Below, piece by piece: positions 48,150 to 58,236 of a stretch of DNA of 64,000 nt. The notes under the pieces are model-generated. The model saw nothing but the letters and a program-made list of their open reading frames with translations, did not search any database and was not told where the DNA came from. Position 1 is the first letter of the stretch. Every line of letters starts with the position of its first letter. The DNA is from Mycolicibacterium sphagni. Lineage in GTDB: Bacteria; Actinomycetota; Actinomycetes; Mycobacteriales; Mycobacteriaceae. The position numbers and the translations under genes were made by a program. The stretch covers positions 124,001 through 188,000 of the forward strand of contig NZ_NOZR01000003.1 of the NCBI RefSeq assembly GCF_002250655.1, written 5' to 3'.

Positions 48150-49205
48150 GTGAGCGATGGGGTGGATGTGACCCAAGACGTGCCGGGACCTAATCCAGTG
48201 AACGCTGGATCCGGAGAAGTCGTGGCCGCACCCTTCCCGGAGAAGCCTGCGACCCCGACGAACCCGTCCGGAAACGCCAAAGTTCGTATCGGCGACCGGA
48301 TTTTCCGCGGGCTCTCGGAGGGTTCCGGCGTTCTCATCATCGCGCTGATCGCCGCGATCGGCCTGTTCCTCGTCTGGCGTGCAGTACCGGCGCTCGGGCG
48401 TAACGACGCGAACTTCTTCACCTACGGCGGCAACTGGGTCACCACCGATACCGCCCACATGAAGTTCGGCATTCTGGATCTGCTGCAGGTGACGGTGTTC
48501 GTCTCCCTGTTCTCGCTGATCCTCGCGATGCCGGTCGCGTTGGGTATCGCGATCTTCTTGACGCAGTACGCACCTCGCCGGGTGTCCGGCCCGCTGGGCT
48601 ACATGGTGGATCTGTTGGCCGCTGTGCCGTCGATCATCTACGGCGTGTGGGGCCTGTACGTGCTGGCGCCGGTGCTCAAGCCGCTCGCGATGTGGCTGAA
48701 CGCCAACCTCAGCTGGATCTTCCTGTTCGACACCGGCAATGCGTCGGTAGCCGGCGGCGGCACGATCTTCACGGCCGGGATCGTGCTCGCGGTGATGATC
48801 CTGCCGATCATCACGGCCGTCAGCCGCGAGGTGTTCGTCCAGACGCCGCGTGGCCAGATCGAGGCGGCGCTGGCACTGGGCGCGACCCGATGGGAAGTGG
48901 TCAGGACCACGGTGCTCCCGTTCGGGCTGTCCGGCTACATCAGCGGCGCGATGCTCGGCCTCGGCCGAGCGTTGGGTGAGACGATCGCGCTGCTGATCAT
49001 CCTGCGCGGCACTCAGAAGGCGTTCGGCTGGTCGCTATTCGACGCCGGCTACACCTTCGCCAGCAAGATCGCCTCGGCTGCTTCGGAATTCAACGACCAG
49101 TACAAGGCGGGCGCCTACATCGCCGCCGGCTTGGTGCTGTTCATCCTGACGTTCGTGGTCAACTCGGCCGCCCGCGCCGCGGTGGCCGGAAGGGGTGCCC
49201 GATGA
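48150..49205 (+). CDS. pstC: Phosphate ABC transporter permease PstC
   Basis: 351 residues, six membrane helices after a 55-residue cytoplasmic N-terminus. ABC-permease EAA loop: [24 protein letters not shown] 48150 is preferred to GTG 48132 because GGAGAG lies five bases upstream. Overlaps pstA by 4 bases. Confidence 0.94.
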   Translation: MSDGVDVTQDVPGPNPVNAGSGEVVAAPFPEKPATPTNPSGNAKVRIGDRIFRGLSEGSGVLIIALIAAIGLFLVWRAVPALGRNDANFFTYGGNWVTTDTAHMKFGILDLLQVTVFVSLFSLILAMPVALGIAIFLTQYAPRRVSGPLGYMVDLLAAVPSIIYGVWGLYVLAPVLKPLAMWLNANLSWIFLFDTGNASVAGGGTIFTAGIVLAVMILPIITAVSREVFVQTPRGQIEAALALGATRWEVVRTTVLPFGLSGYISGAMLGLGRALGETIALLIILRGTQKAFGWSLFDAGYTFASKIASAASEFNDQYKAGAYIAAGLVLFILTFVVNSAARAAVAGRGAR

Positions 49206-50116
49206 CCTCGACCCTGGACCAGCCGGTCAAGGCGCCCGCGTTCCAAGCGGTCAGCCTCCGGCGCAAGCTGACCAACACGACCGCCACTGTTCTGGTGACG
49301 CTGTCGGTCGCGGTCGCCGTGGTACCGCTGATCTGGGTGCTGTATTCGGTCATCACCAAGGGGCTCGACACGGTCCTGGACAGTGGTTGGTGGTCGCACT
49401 CACAGGCCGGCATGACGGCCTTCGCGGCCGGCGGCGGCGTCTATCACGCCCTGATCGGCACTGTGCTGCAAGGGCTTTTCTGCGCGTTGATCTCCATCCC
49501 GGTCGGCGTGTTCGTCGGCATCTATCTGGTCGAGTACGGCGGCGGCACCAGGCTGGGCAAGCTCACCACGTTCATGGTGGACATCCTCACCGGTGTGCCG
49601 TCCATCGTCGCGGCGCTGTTCATCTACGCCCTGTGGGTCGCGACCTTGGGCTTCCAGCGCTCCGGGTTCGCGGTGTCATTGGCCCTGGTGCTGTTGATGA
49701 TCCCGGTGATCGTGCGCTCCGCTGAGGAGATGCTGCGGATCGTTCCGATGGATCTGCGCGAGGCGAGCTACGCACTCGGCGTGCCGAAGTGGAAAACCAT
49801 TGCCCGCATTGTGATTCCGACGGCCTTGTCGGGCATCGTCACCGGCATCATGCTGGCGCTGGCTCGAGTCATGGGGGAGACGGCACCGCTGCTGATCCTG
49901 GTCGGGTACTCGCAGGCGATCAATTTCGACATGTTCAACGGGTTCATGGGCTCGTTGCCCGGCATGATGTACGACCAGACTTCAGCCGGGGCGGGCGCCA
50001 ATCCTGTTCCCACTGACCGGCTCTGGGGTGCGGCGCTGACGTTGATCGTCCTGATCGCGGTTCTCAATGTTGGTGCGCGCCTCATTGCCAAATTCTTTGC
50101 CCCGAAAAAGGTTTAG
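49202..50116 (+). CDS. pstA: Phosphate ABC transporter permease PstA
   Basis: 304 residues, six membrane helices, EAA loop [21 protein letters not shown]. Forms the transmembrane channel with PstC. ATG overlaps the pstC stop. Confidence 0.95.
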   Translation: MTSTLDQPVKAPAFQAVSLRRKLTNTTATVLVTLSVAVAVVPLIWVLYSVITKGLDTVLDSGWWSHSQAGMTAFAAGGGVYHALIGTVLQGLFCALISIPVGVFVGIYLVEYGGGTRLGKLTTFMVDILTGVPSIVAALFIYALWVATLGFQRSGFAVSLALVLLMIPVIVRSAEEMLRIVPMDLREASYALGVPKWKTIARIVIPTALSGIVTGIMLALARVMGETAPLLILVGYSQAINFDMFNGFMGSLPGMMYDQTSAGAGANPVPTDRLWGAALTLIVLIAVLNVGARLIAKFFAPKKV

Positions 50117-50125
50117 GAGCCTTCG

Positions 50126-50902
50126 ATGGCCAAGCGGCTTGATCTCAAAGACGTCAACATTTACTACGGCGGATTCCACGCCGTCGCCGATGTCTCGCTG
50201 GCGGTGCCCCCGCGCAACGTGACCGCGTTCATCGGGCCGTCTGGCTGTGGCAAGTCCACGGTGCTGCGCACGCTGAACCGCATGCATGAAGTCATCCCGG
50301 GCGCCAGGGTCGAGGGTTCCGTCTTACTCGACGGTGAGGACATCTACGGCTCCGGGGTTGACCCGGTGGGTGTGCGCAAGACCATCGGCATGGTTTTCCA
50401 GCGGCCGAACCCGTTCCCCACCATGTCGATTCGTGACAACGTGGTAGCCGGCCTGAAACTGCAGGGCGTGCGCAATCGCAAGGTCCTCGACGAGACCTGC
50501 GAGCGCTCGCTCAAGGGTGCCAACCTATGGAACGAGGTCAAGGACCGGCTCGAGAAGCCCGGTGGCGGCCTCTCCGGCGGTCAGCAGCAGCGGCTGTGTA
50601 TCGCCCGCGCCATCGCCGTGCAGCCCGACGTGCTGTTGATGGATGAGCCGTGCTCGGCGTTGGACCCGATCTCCACTCTGGCCATCGAGGACCTGATCGG
50701 CGAACTCAAGCAGGAGTTCACCATCGTCATCGTTACGCACAACATGCAGCAGGCCGCGCGCGTCAGCGACCAGACCGCGTTCTTCAACCTGGAGGCCACC
50801 GGCAAGCCGGGACGCTTGGTCGAGATCGACGACACCGAGAAAATCTTCTCCAACCCCAGCCAGAAGGCCACTGAGGACTACATCTCCGGCCGGTTCGGCT
50901 AA
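50126..50902 (+). CDS. pstB: Phosphate ABC transporter ATPase PstB
   Basis: 258 residues. Walker [11 protein letters not shown]-loop [11 protein letters not shown], signature LSGGQQQRL, Walker [15 protein letters not shown]-loop VTHNM. Powers uptake through PstCA; followed by a perfect terminator hairpin. Named phoT in M. tuberculosis. Confidence 0.97.
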   Translation: MAKRLDLKDVNIYYGGFHAVADVSLAVPPRNVTAFIGPSGCGKSTVLRTLNRMHEVIPGARVEGSVLLDGEDIYGSGVDPVGVRKTIGMVFQRPNPFPTMSIRDNVVAGLKLQGVRNRKVLDETCERSLKGANLWNEVKDRLEKPGGGLSGGQQQRLCIARAIAVQPDVLLMDEPCSALDPISTLAIEDLIGELKQEFTIVIVTHNMQQAARVSDQTAFFNLEATGKPGRLVEIDDTEKIFSNPSQKATEDYISGRFG

Positions 50903-50915
50903 GGCTCTACACCAG

Positions 50916-50950
50916 AAAAATCCGGTATCGCGTTGCGATACCGGATTTTT
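50916..50950. terminator. Bidirectional intrinsic terminator between pstB and phoU
   Basis: A 16-bp perfect stem: AAAAATCCGGTATCGC (50916-50931), loop GTT, GCGATACCGGATTTTT (50935-50950). It ends in T5 on both strands, so it can stop pstB transcripts and convergent phoU transcripts. The clearest canonical terminator in the window. Confidence 0.92.
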
Positions 50951-50969
50951 CGTGGTTTCGGGCAGGGCC

Positions 50970-51635
50970 TCAGGAGGCCGCGATTTCCTCTTCTTCCGGC
51001 AGCCGGCCCGTCACCTGGAAGATCACCCGCCGGGAGATCTCGACAGCGTGGTCGGCGAAGCGCTCGTAGAACCGGCCCAGCAGTGTCACGTCCACCGCGG
51101 CGGCCACGCCATGCTTCCACTCGCGGTCCATGAGCACGGTGAACAGATGCCGGTGCAGGTCGTCCATCGCGTCGTCTTCCTCGCGGATCCGGCGAGCCTT
51201 CTCCGGATCCCGTGACAACAGCACCTCGCGGGCGCTGTTGCCCAATTCGACTGCGACTCGGCCCATTTCGGCGAAGTAACCGTTCACTTCCTCCGGCAGC
51301 GCGTGCTGCGGGTGCCGACGACGCGCGATCTTGGCGACGTGCAGCGCCAGCGCTCCCATCCGGTCGACATCGGCGACGATCTGGATCGAGCTGACGATCG
51401 CCCGGAGATCGCCGGCCACCGGCGCCTGCAGGGCCAGCAGCACGAAGGCGGCTTCCTCTGCGCGGGCGCTGGCCGCCGAAATCTGTTCGTGGTCGGTGAT
51501 GACCTGTTCGGCCAGAACCAGGTCGGCTTGAAGCAGCGACTGTGTCGCGCGCTCCATCGCGACACCTGCCAGCCGACACATGTCGGCCAGCTGGTTGGTC
51601 AGAGCATCTAGCTGCTCGTGGTACGCGGTCCGCAT
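50970..51635 (-). CDS. phoU: Phosphate signalling protein PhoU (PhoY2)
   Basis: 221 residues, two three-helix PhoU repeats (about 5-100 and 110-210) with the metal-cluster residues in [15 protein letters not shown] and [12 protein letters not shown]. Links PstB status to SenX3-RegX3 and is tied to persister formation in mycobacteria. ATG 51635 gives the standard start [13 protein letters not shown]. It has its own PHO box. Confidence 0.95.
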   Translation of the reverse strand: MRTAYHEQLDALTNQLADMCRLAGVAMERATQSLLQADLVLAEQVITDHEQISAASARAEEAAFVLLALQAPVAGDLRAIVSSIQIVADVDRMGALALHVAKIARRRHPQHALPEEVNGYFAEMGRVAVELGNSAREVLLSRDPEKARRIREEDDAMDDLHRHLFTVLMDREWKHGVAAAVDVTLLGRFYERFADHAVEISRRVIFQVTGRLPEEEEIAAS

Positions 51636-51681
51636 GGCACTCACCCTACTTTCTGCACGCCAGCCCAGTATGCCCAGACGG

Positions 51682-51699
51682 GGTGAACGAACGGTGAAT
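51682..51699 (-). promoter_or_regulatory. PHO/RegX3 box upstream of phoU
   Basis: On the minus strand ATTCACC (51699-51693) and GTTCACC (51688-51682), an 11-base-period direct repeat, 46 bases before the phoU ATG. Its presence suggests phoU is induced by the same regulator it restrains. Confidence 0.65.
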
Positions 51700-51729
51700 G
51701 AAGACAAACCGCGGCTGCCACGCCGGGGG

Positions 51730-53769
51730 TTACTCGCAGGTGACGTCCGCGGCATTGGTGACCGTGAGATCCTCGGGCAGCTGGGTGGGCGTGCTCGCGG
51801 AATTATGGCTGACGTGCACGCTGACCGTCGATCCGCTTGGCGGGGGCGCACCGACGGTGCTGAAGTCGGGGCCGAGCACGACCTGCACGGTGTTCTTCAG
51901 TCCGTCCATCCGCTCCATCTGTGCGGAGGGGAACGCCGCGGCGACGGTGGCGGCTGCCTGTTCGTTGCCCGCCGAGAACATCACCTTCGTCGAGGTGACG
52001 CTGCCCGAGTAGTCGTCGGGGTCCAGAACATGGAATCCGTGTTCGCGCAACGCGGCTGCGGCCGTCGCACCCAGGCCGTCCTGGCCGGTGGAATTGGAGA
52101 CGCGCACGGTGATGTCACCCGGATCCGTCGTCACCGCGTTGACCAGCTCGGTCTGCGTCGTTTCGGTCGGCTGCTCGACCGGACTTGGCTTGGCGGCCGG
52201 AGGCGTCTTCTGTGCCGCGGTCAGAGGGCTCGTCGTCGCGTTGGTGTCGTTCTCGCCGGGCAGCGGGTCGTCGTTGATGATCGCGTCGAACAACTTTCGG
52301 ATGTCGTCGGTGCGAGGTGGCTCGTTGCCGTCGGAATCGGTGATTCCGGTGGTGGGCACGGTGACGAAGGTGATGTGTCCGGCGTTGACGCCCTGCAATG
52401 ACTGCCCGAGGTCGACGAGGTCCTTCGTTCGGACGTTGTCGACGTAGGTGTCGTCGATGAACATGTTCACTACGTTGTTCAGCTTGCTGAGGCTGAACAA
52501 CGTGTCCTTGGAGATGATCGAGCGCAACAGCGAGGACAGGAACAGCTGCTGGCGCTTGATTCGGCCGTAGTCGCCGTTGAACTCAGTGGTGACCTGGCGG
52601 GCGCGGACATAGTTGAGCGCGGTGCGGCCGTCGAGCGTCTGGTGTCCGGCGCTGGCGAGCACCGTGCCCAGCTCGTAGTCCTTCAGCGGGGTGGTGCTGC
52701 ACACGTCGACCCCGCCGACCGCGTCGACCATCTTGGCGAACCCGGAGAAATCGACCGCCATGAAGTGGTTGATCGAGAGGCCTGACATCTTCTGGATGAC
52801 CTTGACCAGGCACTTGGGGCCGCCATACGCGTACGTCGAGTTCAGTTTCGTCTCGGTGTACCGGTAGTCGTCACTCATCTGGCCGGTGGCTTTGTCCTGC
52901 ACGGGGCCGTATTTGCCGGTGTCGGAGTCCCAAGCCTGGCAGTAGGCCGGAGTGATTGCGAGATCGCGGGGGAAGGACACCACGGCAACGCGCTTGCGGT
53001 TGGCGGGGATGTTGACCAGCATGACGGTGTCCGAGCGGGCCCCATCGGCGTCCTCGGTGGTGCCCGCGCCCATCTCCCCGTTGGCACCGGTCCGGCTGTC
53101 GACACCCACGATGAGGAAGTTCTCGTCACCGAACTGGGCGTTGGGGTCGACGATGTCGCGCGAATTCGGGTCCAGCGCGGCGACGTTGCGCAGCAGTTCG
53201 TTCTTGGTCGACTGCCAGTGCCAGGCGCCGCCCGTGAGCACCAGCGCCGACACCGCGAACAGCGCCGCGGCGGACCTGCCGGCCACCAGGACGGGCTTGA
53301 GGACCCTGGTCTTCTTTTTCTTGGGGCTCGCTGCCGACGCCGGGACGGCCGGGTTGGGGTCGGCGGCCAGTGGCTTGCGGGCCCGGTTGAGCGCCTCGAG
53401 ATCGGGAAGTTCGTCCGCGTAGGCCGCGGTGATGACCGGGATCGGGATCGTCAGGTCGACGAGGTCGGCGTCCTGGGGCTCGTCTTGGGGCTCGGGTTCA
53501 GGTTCGGGCTCGAGTCCGGCGCGGTGACGCGTGGGCTCGACCGGAGAGGGGGAGCCGGAGATCTTGGCGATCAGGTCGGCAACGGTCACGCCCTCGCTGT
53601 GATTACCGCTCGGGGCAGTGGTGTCCGGTGAGCGGTGCGGGGCTCCCCGGTGGGCGCGCTCCCACGGCGCGGCTCCGGCCGCCGATCGCGGTGCCCTGGC
53701 CTCGCGCTCGCGCTCGCCCTCGTCGGAGGCGCGGTGCTGGCCGGGCGTGGCGTTGCCGCCATCACTCAT
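51730..53769 (-). CDS. LytR-CpsA-Psr (LCP) family cell-wall ligase with LytR_C domain
   Basis: 679 residues. Long charged cytoplasmic N-terminus with an [14 protein letters not shown] stretch (87-100), one membrane helix (159-183), extracytoplasmic LCP catalytic domain (about 215-430: [36 protein letters not shown]) and a C-terminal LytR_C domain (about 560-645). LCP enzymes attach arabinogalactan to peptidoglycan in mycobacteria. Equivalent to Rv0822c. It may be a minor paralogue of Lcp1. The 219 bases before it contain only its promoter region and the dusB end. Confidence 0.92.
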   Translation of the reverse strand: MSDGGNATPGQHRASDEGEREREARAPRSAAGAAPWERAHRGAPHRSPDTTAPSGNHSEGVTVADLIAKISGSPSPVEPTRHRAGLEPEPEPEPQDEPQDADLVDLTIPIPVITAAYADELPDLEALNRARKPLAADPNPAVPASAASPKKKKTRVLKPVLVAGRSAAALFAVSALVLTGGAWHWQSTKNELLRNVAALDPNSRDIVDPNAQFGDENFLIVGVDSRTGANGEMGAGTTEDADGARSDTVMLVNIPANRKRVAVVSFPRDLAITPAYCQAWDSDTGKYGPVQDKATGQMSDDYRYTETKLNSTYAYGGPKCLVKVIQKMSGLSINHFMAVDFSGFAKMVDAVGGVDVCSTTPLKDYELGTVLASAGHQTLDGRTALNYVRARQVTTEFNGDYGRIKRQQLFLSSLLRSIISKDTLFSLSKLNNVVNMFIDDTYVDNVRTKDLVDLGQSLQGVNAGHITFVTVPTTGITDSDGNEPPRTDDIRKLFDAIINDDPLPGENDTNATTSPLTAAQKTPPAAKPSPVEQPTETTQTELVNAVTTDPGDITVRVSNSTGQDGLGATAAAALREHGFHVLDPDDYSGSVTSTKVMFSAGNEQAAATVAAAFPSAQMERMDGLKNTVQVVLGPDFSTVGAPPPSGSTVSVHVSHNSASTPTQLPEDLTVTNAADVTCE

Positions 53770-53988
53770 GTTCCAGTCGCCTCCGACTCTGGTGCGGTCT
53801 TGCGCAGCGATGCGCCTGCAAATCCGGGTACGACCGGGCGCCCTTGCGCGGCCGTCTCAACCGTCTTATGTCTTGTAGCAGCACTCGGCGGGGGTCCGCC
53901 ACTTCAGTGGCCTACACGACAAGGTCACTATCGTACTGAGACAACCCCTGTGGCCGCTAGCTCGCACTGATGTCGAGACCGTCTCGGT

Positions 53989-55083
53989 TCAACCTCCGGA
54001 GCTCATCACATCGGCGCCTGCCGGCACTGTGCAGTCGTCCGGATCGTCGAGCCAGCCCTCGGGCAGGGTGACCGACGACGCCGATCCCTGACGCCCGCGC
54101 GGCCCGGTCGCCGCGTCCGGGAACGGCACGTCCCGATCGAGGCGGCCGAGCAGCATGTCTAGCTCAGAAAGCGTCTTGACCAGTGCCAACGCCCGCCTGA
54201 TGTCGGCTCCGGCGGGAAACCCGTGCAGGTACCAGGCGACGTGCTTGCGGATGTCACGCATGCCCTTGTCTTCGCCGAAGTGGTCGGCCAGCAGCGCACC
54301 GTGACGCCGGACGATGTCGGTGACTTCACCCAAGGTCGGCGGGGTCGGCGTGGGCGAGCCGGTGAACGCCGCCGACAGCTCGGCGAACAGCCACGGCCGG
54401 CCCAGGCACCCGCGGCCGATGACGACCCCGTCACACCCGGTCGTCGCCATCATCGCCAGGGCATCGTTGGCTTCGAAGATGTCGCCATTGCCCAGCACGG
54501 GAATCGTCGTCACCGCCTCTTTGAGGCGTCCGATCTCGTCCCAGTCGGCGGTCCCTGAATAACGCTGGGCGGCGGTTCTGGCGTGCAGGGCCACCGCGGC
54601 GGCGCCCTCCTGCTCAGCGATCCGGCCGGCATCCAGATGAGTGCGATGCTCGTCGTCGATCCCGATCCGGAACTTGACCGTCACCGGGACCGAAGTGCCC
54701 TCGGTGGCGCGGACGGCAGCGGCCACGATCTGGCCGAAGAGGCGGCGCTTGTACGGTAGGGCTGCCCCGCCGCCGCGGCGGGTGACCTTAGGCACCGGGC
54801 AGCCGAAATTCATGTCGATGTGGTCGGCGAGGTCTTCGGTGACGATCATCCGGGCGGCCTCGTAGGTGGTGGCCGGGTCCACGGTGTAAAGCTGCAACGA
54901 ACGCGGCGATTCCTCCGGGGCGAATGTCGTCATGTGCATGGTGACGGGATGACGCTCGACGAGGGCGCGGGCCGTCACCATCTCGCAGACGTAGAGCCCC
55001 GACACGGTTCCAGCCCGTGCCTCTTCCAATTCACGGCACAGCGTGCGGAACGCAACGTTGGTGACACCGGCCATGGGCGCCAA
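53989..55083 (-). CDS. dusB: tRNA-dihydrouridine synthase (DusB-like); start codon unclear
   Basis: At least 364 residues. FMN-dependent TIM barrel: APMAGVTNVAFR, MNFGCPVPKVTRRGGGAAL, the catalytic Cys in FGCP, and VTVKFRIGID. Reduces uridines in tRNA D-loops. The first usable start codon in frame is TTG 55083, but the family's N-terminal strand (LRIGPFALRSPVVLAPM) is encoded upstream in the same open frame to about 55146, where no ATG, GTG or TTG occurs. The true start may be non-canonical (codons ATA, GTA and CTG occur there) or changed by mutation. Equivalent to Rv0823c. Confidence 0.9.
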   Translation of the reverse strand: MAPMAGVTNVAFRTLCRELEEARAGTVSGLYVCEMVTARALVERHPVTMHMTTFAPEESPRSLQLYTVDPATTYEAARMIVTEDLADHIDMNFGCPVPKVTRRGGGAALPYKRRLFGQIVAAAVRATEGTSVPVTVKFRIGIDDEHRTHLDAGRIAEQEGAAAVALHARTAAQRYSGTADWDEIGRLKEAVTTIPVLGNGDIFEANDALAMMATTGCDGVVIGRGCLGRPWLFAELSAAFTGSPTPTPPTLGEVTDIVRRHGALLADHFGEDKGMRDIRKHVAWYLHGFPAGADIRRALALVKTLSELDMLLGRLDRDVPFPDAATGPRGRQGSASSVTLPEGWLDDPDDCTVPAGADVMSSGG

Positions 55084-55148
55084 GACAACCGGGCTACGGA
55101 GGGCGAATGGCCCGATCCGCAGCCCGGTGGCAGCCGGTGCGGTGTCTA

Positions 55149-56144
55149 CTATGTTGCCGCCCCGGCTAGAGCCTTGGCGTTGCGCTTCTCGGCAAGCTTC
55201 GCGTCGCGCTCGAGCTTGCGCATCTTCGCCTCTTCGAACTTGTCGCAGGTCTCTTCGAGTTCCTTGAGCAGCGCGGCCAAATCGTCACGCATCTGGGCGG
55301 CTTCGCCGGTGAAGTCCTCGCGCTCGAAAATGCGCCATTTCTTCAGCACCGGCATCACGACGTCATCGAGGTGGATGCGGGGGTCGTACACGCCGCCCAT
55401 GGCGATGACGACTGCCTTGCGCCGGAAGTCCGGCACGGTGTACCCGGGCATCTTGAAGTTGCGCAACACCCGGTGTAGCGACTTCATCGCCTGGTTGGGC
55501 GCCACATCGAAGCCGGCCTCGCTGACGTCGCGGTAGAAGATCATGTGCAGGTTCTCGTCGTTGGAGATCCTGGCCAGCAGCTGCTCGGCGACCGGGTCGC
55601 TGCACGCCTTGCCGGTATTACGGTGCGATACCCGGGTGGCCAGCTCCTGGAAGGTGACGTACATCACGGAGTCAAACAGTCTCTCAGCGAACAGATCGCC
55701 CTGCTGGTTCTGGCCGGGCGAGAAGCCGCGGGTCATCTGCTCGATCCGCAGCTCCTCGAGCTCGACCGGGTCGCAGTTGCGGGTGACCACCAGGTAATCG
55801 CGGATCGAGATACCGTGTCGGTTCTCTTCGGCGGTCCACCGGTTGACCCAGTAGCCCCAGGGGCCGTCCATGGAGAAGTTCATCGCGATCTCGCGGTGAT
55901 AGGCGGGCAGGTTGTCCTCAGTGAGGAGGTTCTGCACCATCGCGGTGCGAGCGACTTCGGAGAGCTTGGACTGATCGGGATCCCAGTCCTGGCCGCCGAG
56001 GGCGTAATAGTTCCTGCCGTCCGACCATGGGATGTAGTCGTGGGGATTCCAGTCCTTCGCCATCGTGAGGTGGCGGTTGATAAGTTTCTCCGCCACCGGT
56101 TCCAGCTGATGCAGGAGATCGAGGTCGGTCAGGTCTTTCGACAT
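55149..56144 (-). CDS. desA1: Acyl-ACP desaturase DesA1
   Basis: 331 residues, soluble diiron fold. EENRH (E107, H110) and DENLH (E197, H200) supply iron ligands, with E76 and E167 as partners. Introduces double bonds into acyl-ACP for mycolic-acid synthesis; essential in mycobacteria. A lysine/glutamate-rich helix ends the protein. ATG 56144 has GGAGGG four bases upstream. Equivalent to Rv0824c. Confidence 0.95.
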   Translation of the reverse strand: MSKDLTDLDLLHQLEPVAEKLINRHLTMAKDWNPHDYIPWSDGRNYYALGGQDWDPDQSKLSEVARTAMVQNLLTEDNLPAYHREIAMNFSMDGPWGYWVNRWTAEENRHGISIRDYLVVTRNCDPVELEELRIEQMTRGFSPGQNQQGDLFAERLFDSVMYVTFQELATRVSHRNTGKACSDPVAEQLLARISNDENLHMIFYRDVSEAGFDVAPNQAMKSLHRVLRNFKMPGYTVPDFRRKAVVIAMGGVYDPRIHLDDVVMPVLKKWRIFEREDFTGEAAQMRDDLAALLKELEETCDKFEEAKMRKLERDAKLAEKRNAKALAGAAT

Positions 56145-56180
56145 GAACCCTCCAGTTATCTGTTCCTAGTGGTTGCACGC

Positions 56181-56210
56181 AATATATCTGTGTACTCCGG
56201 TGACATTCAA
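56181..56210 (-). promoter_or_regulatory. desA1 promoter
   Basis: Minus strand TTGAAT (56210-56205), 18-base spacer, TATATT (56186-56181), then a leader of about 30 nt. A near-consensus housekeeping promoter, fitting a highly expressed gene. Confidence 0.65.
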
Positions 56211-56250
56211 GTTTCTCGTACGGGCATGTCGCGGCTGGGGCGGCCCGCGA

Positions 56251-56256
56251 TAGACT
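56251..56256 (+). promoter_or_regulatory. -10 element for the first secreted paralogue
   Basis: TAGACT, 51 bases before GTG 56308 and 9 bases before an in-frame TTG at 56266. If the TTG is used, the mRNA would be nearly leaderless and the signal peptide would have 14 extra residues. Confidence 0.35.
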
Positions 56257-56307
56257 TCGCAGCGATTGGGATCGACTCCAAGGGGTGTCGGTAGCGGCAG
56301 GGGGCTG

Positions 56308-56796
56308 GTGGTTTTGAGAACGGTTCTTGTTCTCGCAAGCGTGATTTTGGCAATGGGTCTGCTGGGCGGAGGGCTCGCCACGGGCAGCGGCGATCCCGAT
56401 CTCTCAGGCGAGACATATGCCAAGGCCTCCCAGGACATCAAGAGCTGGGGCGGCAAAGCGGAGATCGGAACCGTCATTGGTGATCAGGTTGCGACCGACG
56501 ATTGCATTGTGACGCGTAGTAGAAGGCCTGGTTATCTGAACTCCAGCGGGACCAAGGACACAACCGAGTACGTCTTGGACCTGTTCTGCGGCACCACACT
56601 CGCTGCACCCGGCAAGCCCGGAAATTCGGCGGCGTCGCCTCAGGGGAAGCAAGAGCAGCACAATTTGAAGGCTATCGAGTGGATCAACCAGGATCCCAAG
56701 AATTGCGCCGGTCAGACCTGGTGCAAGCCCCTTTGTGACAAGTATCCGGGTAAGTGCTCGCAAGATGTGCTCGATTATCTTGCGGCGAATTCCTAG
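56308..56796 (+). CDS. Secreted protein, paralogue 1 of a tandem pair
   Basis: 162 residues from GTG 56308. Signal peptide RTVLVLASVILAMGLLGGG; the mature part begins near residue 30. Shares with the next gene the pattern G-x-TYA-x-A...I...G-x-x-A-x-I-x-T-x-(I/V)G...(C)-V-(T)-(G/R)SR...L-x-SSGT...A-x-PGNS-x-ASP-x-G. Has extra C-terminal cysteines (KNCAGQTWCKPLCDKYPGKC) absent from paralogue 2. The repeat fold looks PASTA-like, a guess. Function unknown. Confidence 0.75.
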   Translation: MVLRTVLVLASVILAMGLLGGGLATGSGDPDLSGETYAKASQDIKSWGGKAEIGTVIGDQVATDDCIVTRSRRPGYLNSSGTKDTTEYVLDLFCGTTLAAPGKPGNSAASPQGKQEQHNLKAIEWINQDPKNCAGQTWCKPLCDKYPGKCSQDVLDYLAANS

Positions 56797-57119
56797 ATCG
56801 CCCCGATGACCTTCCAGGGCTGCGGTCTCGATCTGTAGAAGCTTCGCAAGCCTAGAGCTCTCGCACCCACACTCCGCGGGTTTGCTCGGCAGCAACGCCG
56901 TCCCCGCGAATTGCCCAACCACGCAATCACAACGCTGCGGCGAACCGTCCCCGCGCTGGGCAAGCGGCGATTCAACGGGGGCTTGTCGGAGGTCAGCTCG
57001 GTGCCGTGACGCTGATCCCTGCACGTTCCGATCTCCTGACGTACGATTTGCGCACCATAGCCGCCAGCATTTCGTACGCAAATGCACAGGCAACGCACAT
57101 TGTCCGGAGGTCGTCAGAC
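56797..57119. other. 323-base intergenic region between the two secreted paralogues
   Basis: No credible gene on either strand. It holds a 7-bp inverted repeat ATTTGCG (57046-57052) and CGCAAAT (57077-57083), two copies of CGTACG (57040-57045, 57073-57078), and a GGAGG ribosome site (57105-57109) for the next gene. TACGAT at 57042 could be a -10. Confidence 0.5.
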
Positions 57120-57590
57120 GTGAACAAGCATTTGGCCATTGGGATCGGTGCTCTCGGCGCCGCGGCGGCATCGTTCGCGATGCTGGGTTCCGGCGTCGCG
57201 TCGGCGACTAACGAATACACGGGCCAGACGTACGCGGACGCCGTGCAAGCGATCAGCGGCGCCGGTCAGTCGGCGACCATCGCCACCCGCGTCGGTAGCT
57301 TCCTGCCAACCGAACAGTGCCTCGTCACCGGTTCGCGGAATGCCGATTTCCTGGACTCCAGCGGCACGAACCCGGGTGGCCGCGTCCTGCTGTACTTGAA
57401 CTGCAACAACGCCTTCGCGACGGCGGGTGTCCCGGGAAACTCGGTGGCCAGCCCGGAGGGCCGCCAGGCCCGCACCAGCTATGAGGAGAAGATCGCCGAA
57501 CAGCAGGCGCAGGCCAACGAGAGCGAGTCCTCGGAGCTGCAGCAGACCGGCAACGTCCCGGGCGTGGCCGGTCAGGTCGCCGGCGGGTAA
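57120..57590 (+). CDS. Secreted protein, paralogue 2 of a tandem pair
   Basis: 156 residues, GTG 57120. Signal peptide with NKHLAIGIGALGAAAASFAM and cleavage near ASA-TNEY. Mature domain matches the preceding gene over about 85 residues, then a Gln/Glu-rich helix (EEKIAEQQAQANESESSEL) and a Gly/Val tail. Two cysteines (EQCLV, LNCNN) are probably disulfide-bonded. Last 19 bases overlap the end of the convergent TetR gene. Function unknown. Confidence 0.8.
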   Translation: MNKHLAIGIGALGAAAASFAMLGSGVASATNEYTGQTYADAVQAISGAGQSATIATRVGSFLPTEQCLVTGSRNADFLDSSGTNPGGRVLLYLNCNNAFATAGVPGNSVASPEGRQARTSYEEKIAEQQAQANESESSELQQTGNVPGVAGQVAGG

Positions 57591-58168
57591 CTAGCCGCAA
57601 GGGTCAGCAGTAGGTCGACGCAGTAGTCGATGAACGGTTCGCGGGACACGGCCAGTCGGCCGTCCAAGTAGGCGGTGAACAACGCCGTCAGTGCACCGAT
57701 CAGCCCCGTTGCTGTCATTCTCTGCAGAACCGGATCGTTGATCGCGGTCAGCTTGCTCTGTACCAGCTCGATGAAACTCGGCATCCAGTCGGCCCCGGAG
57801 CGGGCGAGCGCGGCTTCGACCTGCGGCGCCAACAACAACACCCGCCCGCGCACCGGATCGTCGACCATGAGCGCAACGAATCTCTCGACCGCCTCGCGCG
57901 GCGTGCCGGCAGACATCAGCGTCGTCACGGCGCGGTTGCACACGTCGTCGTACACGGCCCGCACGAACTCGTCGCGGTCACCGAAGCTCTCGTAGAAATA
58001 CCGTTCGGTCAGGCCGGCCTGGCGGCAGGCCGCGCGAACCGTCAGCGCAGGACCGTCGGCGCCGCCCAAAAGGGTGGTCCCCGCGGCGATCAACTCGTCG
58101 CGGCGCAGCGCCTGGCGGTCCGGCAGCGGGACGCCTGACCAGCGGCCCCGTCGTTGACCCGACGTCAC
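57572..58168 (-). CDS. TetR-family transcriptional regulator
   Basis: 198 residues, GTG 58168 with AGGAG six bases upstream. HTH at about 38-57 (LTVRAACRQAGLTERYFYESF), helical C-terminal domain. Divergent from the MpaB-type oxygenase gene 68 bases away, so probably its regulator (inference). Ligand unknown. Confidence 0.87.
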   Translation of the reverse strand: MTSGQRRGRWSGVPLPDRQALRRDELIAAGTTLLGGADGPALTVRAACRQAGLTERYFYESFGDRDEFVRAVYDDVCNRAVTTLMSAGTPREAVERFVALMVDDPVRGRVLLLAPQVEAALARSGADWMPSFIELVQSKLTAINDPVLQRMTATGLIGALTALFTAYLDGRLAVSREPFIDYCVDLLLTLAASYPPAT

Positions 58169-58236
58169 ATCGCTCCTAAGCTCATGGTGACAACGCGTGT
58201 AGTCAGAATGTCTCCCGCGCCAAGGAAGGCCACCAG

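Noticed and set aside
57040..57083. Inverted repeat ATTTGCG/CGCAAAT with two CGTACG copies as an operator
   Set aside because: Arms are short and widely spaced (24 bases) and no regulator is adjacent on that side; noted only under the intergenic entry.
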